64,000 bases of DNA from positions 52,047,358 to 52,111,357 of the forward strand of contig CM055315.2 in assembly GCA_029255685.2 (NCBI GenBank). The letters run 5' to 3'. Positions 61,386 to 64,000 of the stretch are shown in pieces (position 1 is the stretch's first letter; each line of letters starts with the position of its first letter). Under the pieces are notes generated by a model that worked only from the letters and a program-made list of their open reading frames with translations, was not told the origin of the DNA and made no database searches. The DNA is from Silene conica. Its lineage: Eukaryota > Streptophyta > Magnoliopsida > Caryophyllales > Caryophyllaceae. The translations under genes were made by a program, and so were the position numbers.

Positions 61386-61948
61386 TGTGGTGATGAAAGT
61401 GGTGGTTTTGAGTTGAGGTTGTGACGGAGGTTTTGGTGAGTTTTAATGGTGATGGAGGTTTTGAGGTTTTGGAGTTTGGGGATGGTAATAAAAATGAGTA
61501 ATGGAGGTGAATTGTGGTAAGTTTGAGGGAGTTGGGGTAATAATTATGGTTAGGGGTATAGGGACATGTGGCAGTAGGTAGAGGTGAGTAGTGGGGCAAG
61601 TGGTTGGGTGACGTGGCAGTAGGTGGGGTTAGTTCACACGGTTTGTGTGTAAGAAGGTAAGTTATTATTCTTGTTTTTATTTTTAGTTTGTTTAATATGT
61701 ATGTATATATGTATACTATTATATATGGTGTGTAATATGTATATTTGGGTTAAATTATAATATGTGACGTAATATTATTTTGAGACCGGTTGTGCACACA
61801 TTCATATGTGAATTATATAATATAAATATGATCACAAAATTTATCATCGAATACATACATACACATGCAGCGGAGTATACGGACACAGTCATATAATCTC
61901 ATCTAAACCATAGTCAATCATTGGGTTATTTTTGCTTTTAAGATTTGA
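61386..61948 (-). other. Spacer between Sirevirus pol and extra ORF
   Basis: AT-rich with GGT-rich parts; ORFs on both strands have no similarity. Confidence 0.6.
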
Positions 61949-63505
61949 TTAGGTGCCACCGATTAAACCAATTTCCAATCGCAAAGTCTCAAAGCGTTCT
62001 CTAGCCAATGGTTTAGTGAAGATATCTGCCCATTGTTTTTCCGTACTACAAAATTCCAATTTTATATTTTTCTTTTCAACATGGTCTCTTAGAAAGTGGT
62101 GTCTAATTTCAATATGTTTAGTTCTCGAGTGCTGGGCTGGGTTTTTAGATATAATGATAGCACTCGTATTATCGCATAAAATAGGCACACATCCAACATC
62201 AACACCATAATCATGTAATTGTTGTTTTAACCATAAAAGTTGAGAACATACCAGTGCGGCTGCAATATATTCTGCTTCAGCAGTTGAGAGGGCGACAAAA
62301 TTTTGTTTCTTGGATCCCCAAGATATAATACAAGGACCTACAAAGGTAGCAAATCCGGAGGTACTTTTTCTGTCTAAGGAACATCCTGCATAATCCGCAT
62401 CTGAATATCCTACTAGGTTAAAGTTACAGTCCATAGGATACCATAGATATAATTTTGAGGTTCCGATTAGGTATCTTAATATTCTTTTAACTGCAATCAT
62501 GTGTGATTCTTTTGGTGCAGATTGGAATCTTGCACAGACACAGACACTAAACATTATATCTGGTCGACTTGCTGTAAGATAAAGAAGTGAGCCAATCATA
62601 CCTCGGTAAGTTGTTTCATCTACAGACTTACCATCTTCGTCTTTGGTTAACTTCTTATCTGTGACCATTGGAGTAGGCATTAAATGAGAGGTTTCCATTC
62701 CGAATTTCTTTAGCAACTCCTTGACGTATTTTTGTTGATGAACTTTGATTCCTTCTTCAGTTTGTTGTATTTGAAGTCCAAGGAAGAACTTTAGTTCTCC
62801 CATCATACTCATCTCGAACTCAGAAGTCATCAACTCAGAGAAGTACTTGCACAACTTTTTATTAGTTGAGCCAAAAATAATATCGTCAACATAGATCTGA
62901 ACGACTAGTAGATCTGAGTTTTCGCTTTTAAGAAATAGGGTTTTATCCACAGACCCTCTCTTGAATTCACTCTCCAATAGGAACTTTGATAATCTGTCGT
63001 ACCATGCCCTAGGAGCTTGTTTCAGGCCATAGAGAGCTTTGTCCAATTTGAATACATGATCCTTGAGTTTGCTGTCAGGAAATCCAGGAGGTTGTTCAAC
63101 AAATATTTCCTCTTGGAGATAGCCATTAAGAAAGGCAGTCTTAACGTCCATCTGAAAAAGCTTCATTCCCTTGTGTGCTGCAAATACAATGAGTAGTCTT
63201 ATTGCCTCAAGACGAGCAACATGAGCAAATGTTTCGTCATAATCGATCCCTTCCTGTTGATTGTATCCTTGAACCACTAGTCTGGCCTTATTTCGCACAA
63301 TGACTCCAGTGTCATCAAGTTTGTTTCTGAATACCCATCTAGTTCCAATGACAGTTCTGTCCTTAGGTCGAGGAACAAGATGCCAAACTTTGTTTCTTTC
63401 AAATTGCTGGAGTTCTTCTTGCATGGCAACTGTCCAGTCTGGTTCTGCGAGAGCTTCTTTGATATTTGAAGGTTCAATAGTGGAGAGAAGGAGTAGAATG
63501 AGCAA
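61949..63505 (-). CDS. Sirevirus reverse transcriptase and RNase H region
   Basis: Copia RVT_2 region: [60 protein letters not shown] and the catalytic YVDDIIFG (about residues 205-215). The connection region then carries [18 protein letters not shown]. RNase H follows with [29 protein letters not shown] and [15 protein letters not shown] near the end. Copies the element RNA into DNA in virus-like particles. The frame is open over 518 codons, but the upstream pol continues in another frame, so the element is a fossil. Confidence 0.88.
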   Translation of the reverse strand: MLILLLLSTIEPSNIKEALAEPDWTVAMQEELQQFERNKVWHLVPRPKDRTVIGTRWVFRNKLDDTGVIVRNKARLVVQGYNQQEGIDYDETFAHVARLEAIRLLIVFAAHKGMKLFQMDVKTAFLNGYLQEEIFVEQPPGFPDSKLKDHVFKLDKALYGLKQAPRAWYDRLSKFLLESEFKRGSVDKTLFLKSENSDLLVVQIYVDDIIFGSTNKKLCKYFSELMTSEFEMSMMGELKFFLGLQIQQTEEGIKVHQQKYVKELLKKFGMETSHLMPTPMVTDKKLTKDEDGKSVDETTYRGMIGSLLYLTASRPDIMFSVCVCARFQSAPKESHMIAVKRILRYLIGTSKLYLWYPMDCNFNLVGYSDADYAGCSLDRKSTSGFATFVGPCIISWGSKKQNFVALSTAEAEYIAAALVCSQLLWLKQQLHDYGVDVGCVPILCDNTSAIIISKNPAQHSRTKHIEIRHHFLRDHVEKKNIKLEFCSTEKQWADIFTKPLARERFETLRLEIGLIGGT

Positions 63506-63825
63506 AAGTTATTTAAGCTCCTTCGAGTTTGAACTCCATCTGTCAGGCTTCCTATGACATTGTCCAAAGGATGAGAGCCTTTGTATCTCCAGTTCCTTGA
63601 TTGATTATTAGCATTACCTGAACTTGACTCGGGATCTTGACTTGTTCCCCCTAAATCTAAACCTGGGTTTATAGTAGGGTCAGGTATAACTCTGGCCTCT
63701 TCCCTTTGGTTTTGATTCAAAGTTATAGCTTCATTAGCTGTAACTCTGGGTTCCAAGTCATTGGTTTGAGAGTTATCTACAGTATCATCAACTGTAGTTT
63801 CATCTCTCGCACCATTTTCTCCCAA
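63277..63825 (-). pseudogene. Sirevirus pol, segment upstream of RT
   Basis: Low-complexity linker between integrase and RT (NQNQREEARVIPDPTINPG, QDPESSSGNANNQSRNWRY, then SHPLDNVIGSLTDGVQTRRS, a segment typical of Copia pol just before RT). It partly overlaps the RT frame. The integrase itself would lie beyond the right edge. Confidence 0.7.
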
Positions 63826-64000
63826 GTTGAGTTCATCATGAGTTCCTTGAGGTTCTCCTTTTCAATTTCCATTTCAGGAGGATCTTCCCTTGATAACCTG
63901 AAATCAGGTTCATCTAGGTTTTCCTCTATATACTATAATGGCTTATCGAAGACATTATTTTCATCAAAGATAACATGAATACTTTCCTCTATGCATAAAG

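Larger units (their letters stand above)
57704..64000 (-). mobile_element. Sirevirus (Copia), reverse orientation, runs off the right edge
   Basis: Parts from right to left: pol with RT and RNase H, a spacer, an extra ORF region, a non-coding stretch, the polypurine tract and the 3' LTR (57704-59183). The 5' half is outside the window. An extra ORF region downstream of pol is a hallmark of Sireviruses. Pol and the extra region are broken in roughly four places together within the window. It is inserted in CACTA element 2; the LTR end is preceded by AAAAA at 57699-57703. Confidence 0.85.

Overview
This is a window from a large, transposon-rich eudicot plant genome. Evidence for this: plant-type host gene pieces with GT-AG introns (phytanoyl-CoA dioxygenase, an ABCB27/ALS1-like transporter, a subtilase), a Cassandra TRIM element carrying a 5S-like promoter, Athila/Tat-type LTR elements primed by tRNA-Asp, a Sirevirus (Copia), and CACTA, hAT and Mutator-like DNA transposons. 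Nothing is bacterial. The species cannot be named from the sequence; no intact, undisrupted host gene is visible.

Layout. 1-2224: the inner part and one terminus of a CACTA-like transposon, with an L1-LINE scrap and two exons of an ABCB27-like gene. 2225-36862: a deep nest of retroelements. The oldest layer is an Athila/Tat-like element (C, 34160-36862, with a Cassandra solo LTR in its gag). Another such element (A, ending at 34159) sits in C's LTR. A Sirevirus LTR (2351-15904) sits in A's 5' LTR. A non-coding Gypsy-type derivative (3651-15729) sits in that Sirevirus LTR. A GC-rich non-LTR retrotransposon with a restriction-like endonuclease (4912-8922) sits in a TTA microsatellite of that element's 5' LTR. 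Element A also holds two solo LTRs (20143-22462 and 30788-33483) and a complete short relative (B, 22933-29386). Most junctions carry exact 5-bp target duplications, so the order of events can be read directly.

36863-41065: a CAA/CAG-rich tract, an LTR end in reverse orientation, an AT-rich unassigned stretch and a Copia LTR lying 186 bp before a host start codon. 41066-56136: a phytanoyl-CoA dioxygenase gene in eight recognisable exon pieces. Its fifth intron is more than 11 kb long because it has collected a Mutator-like element, a hAT inside a hAT, a second perfect Mutator-like element and a TIR element bounded by long TA microsatellites. The gene has a frameshift, and its last exon is cut by a second CACTA terminus at 56137.

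56137-57703: that CACTA end, with subterminal repeats and a broken subtilase fragment. 57704-64000: a reverse-oriented Sirevirus running off the right edge, with 3' LTR, an extra ORF region and reverse transcriptase/RNase H.

The main points of interest are the RLE-type LINE inside a microsatellite, a palindromic GGTCGGTCGACCGACC motif that has spread in hairpin pairs through elements A and B (including coding sequence), B's unusual gag-like ORF, and the two CACTA termini that carry gene fragments.
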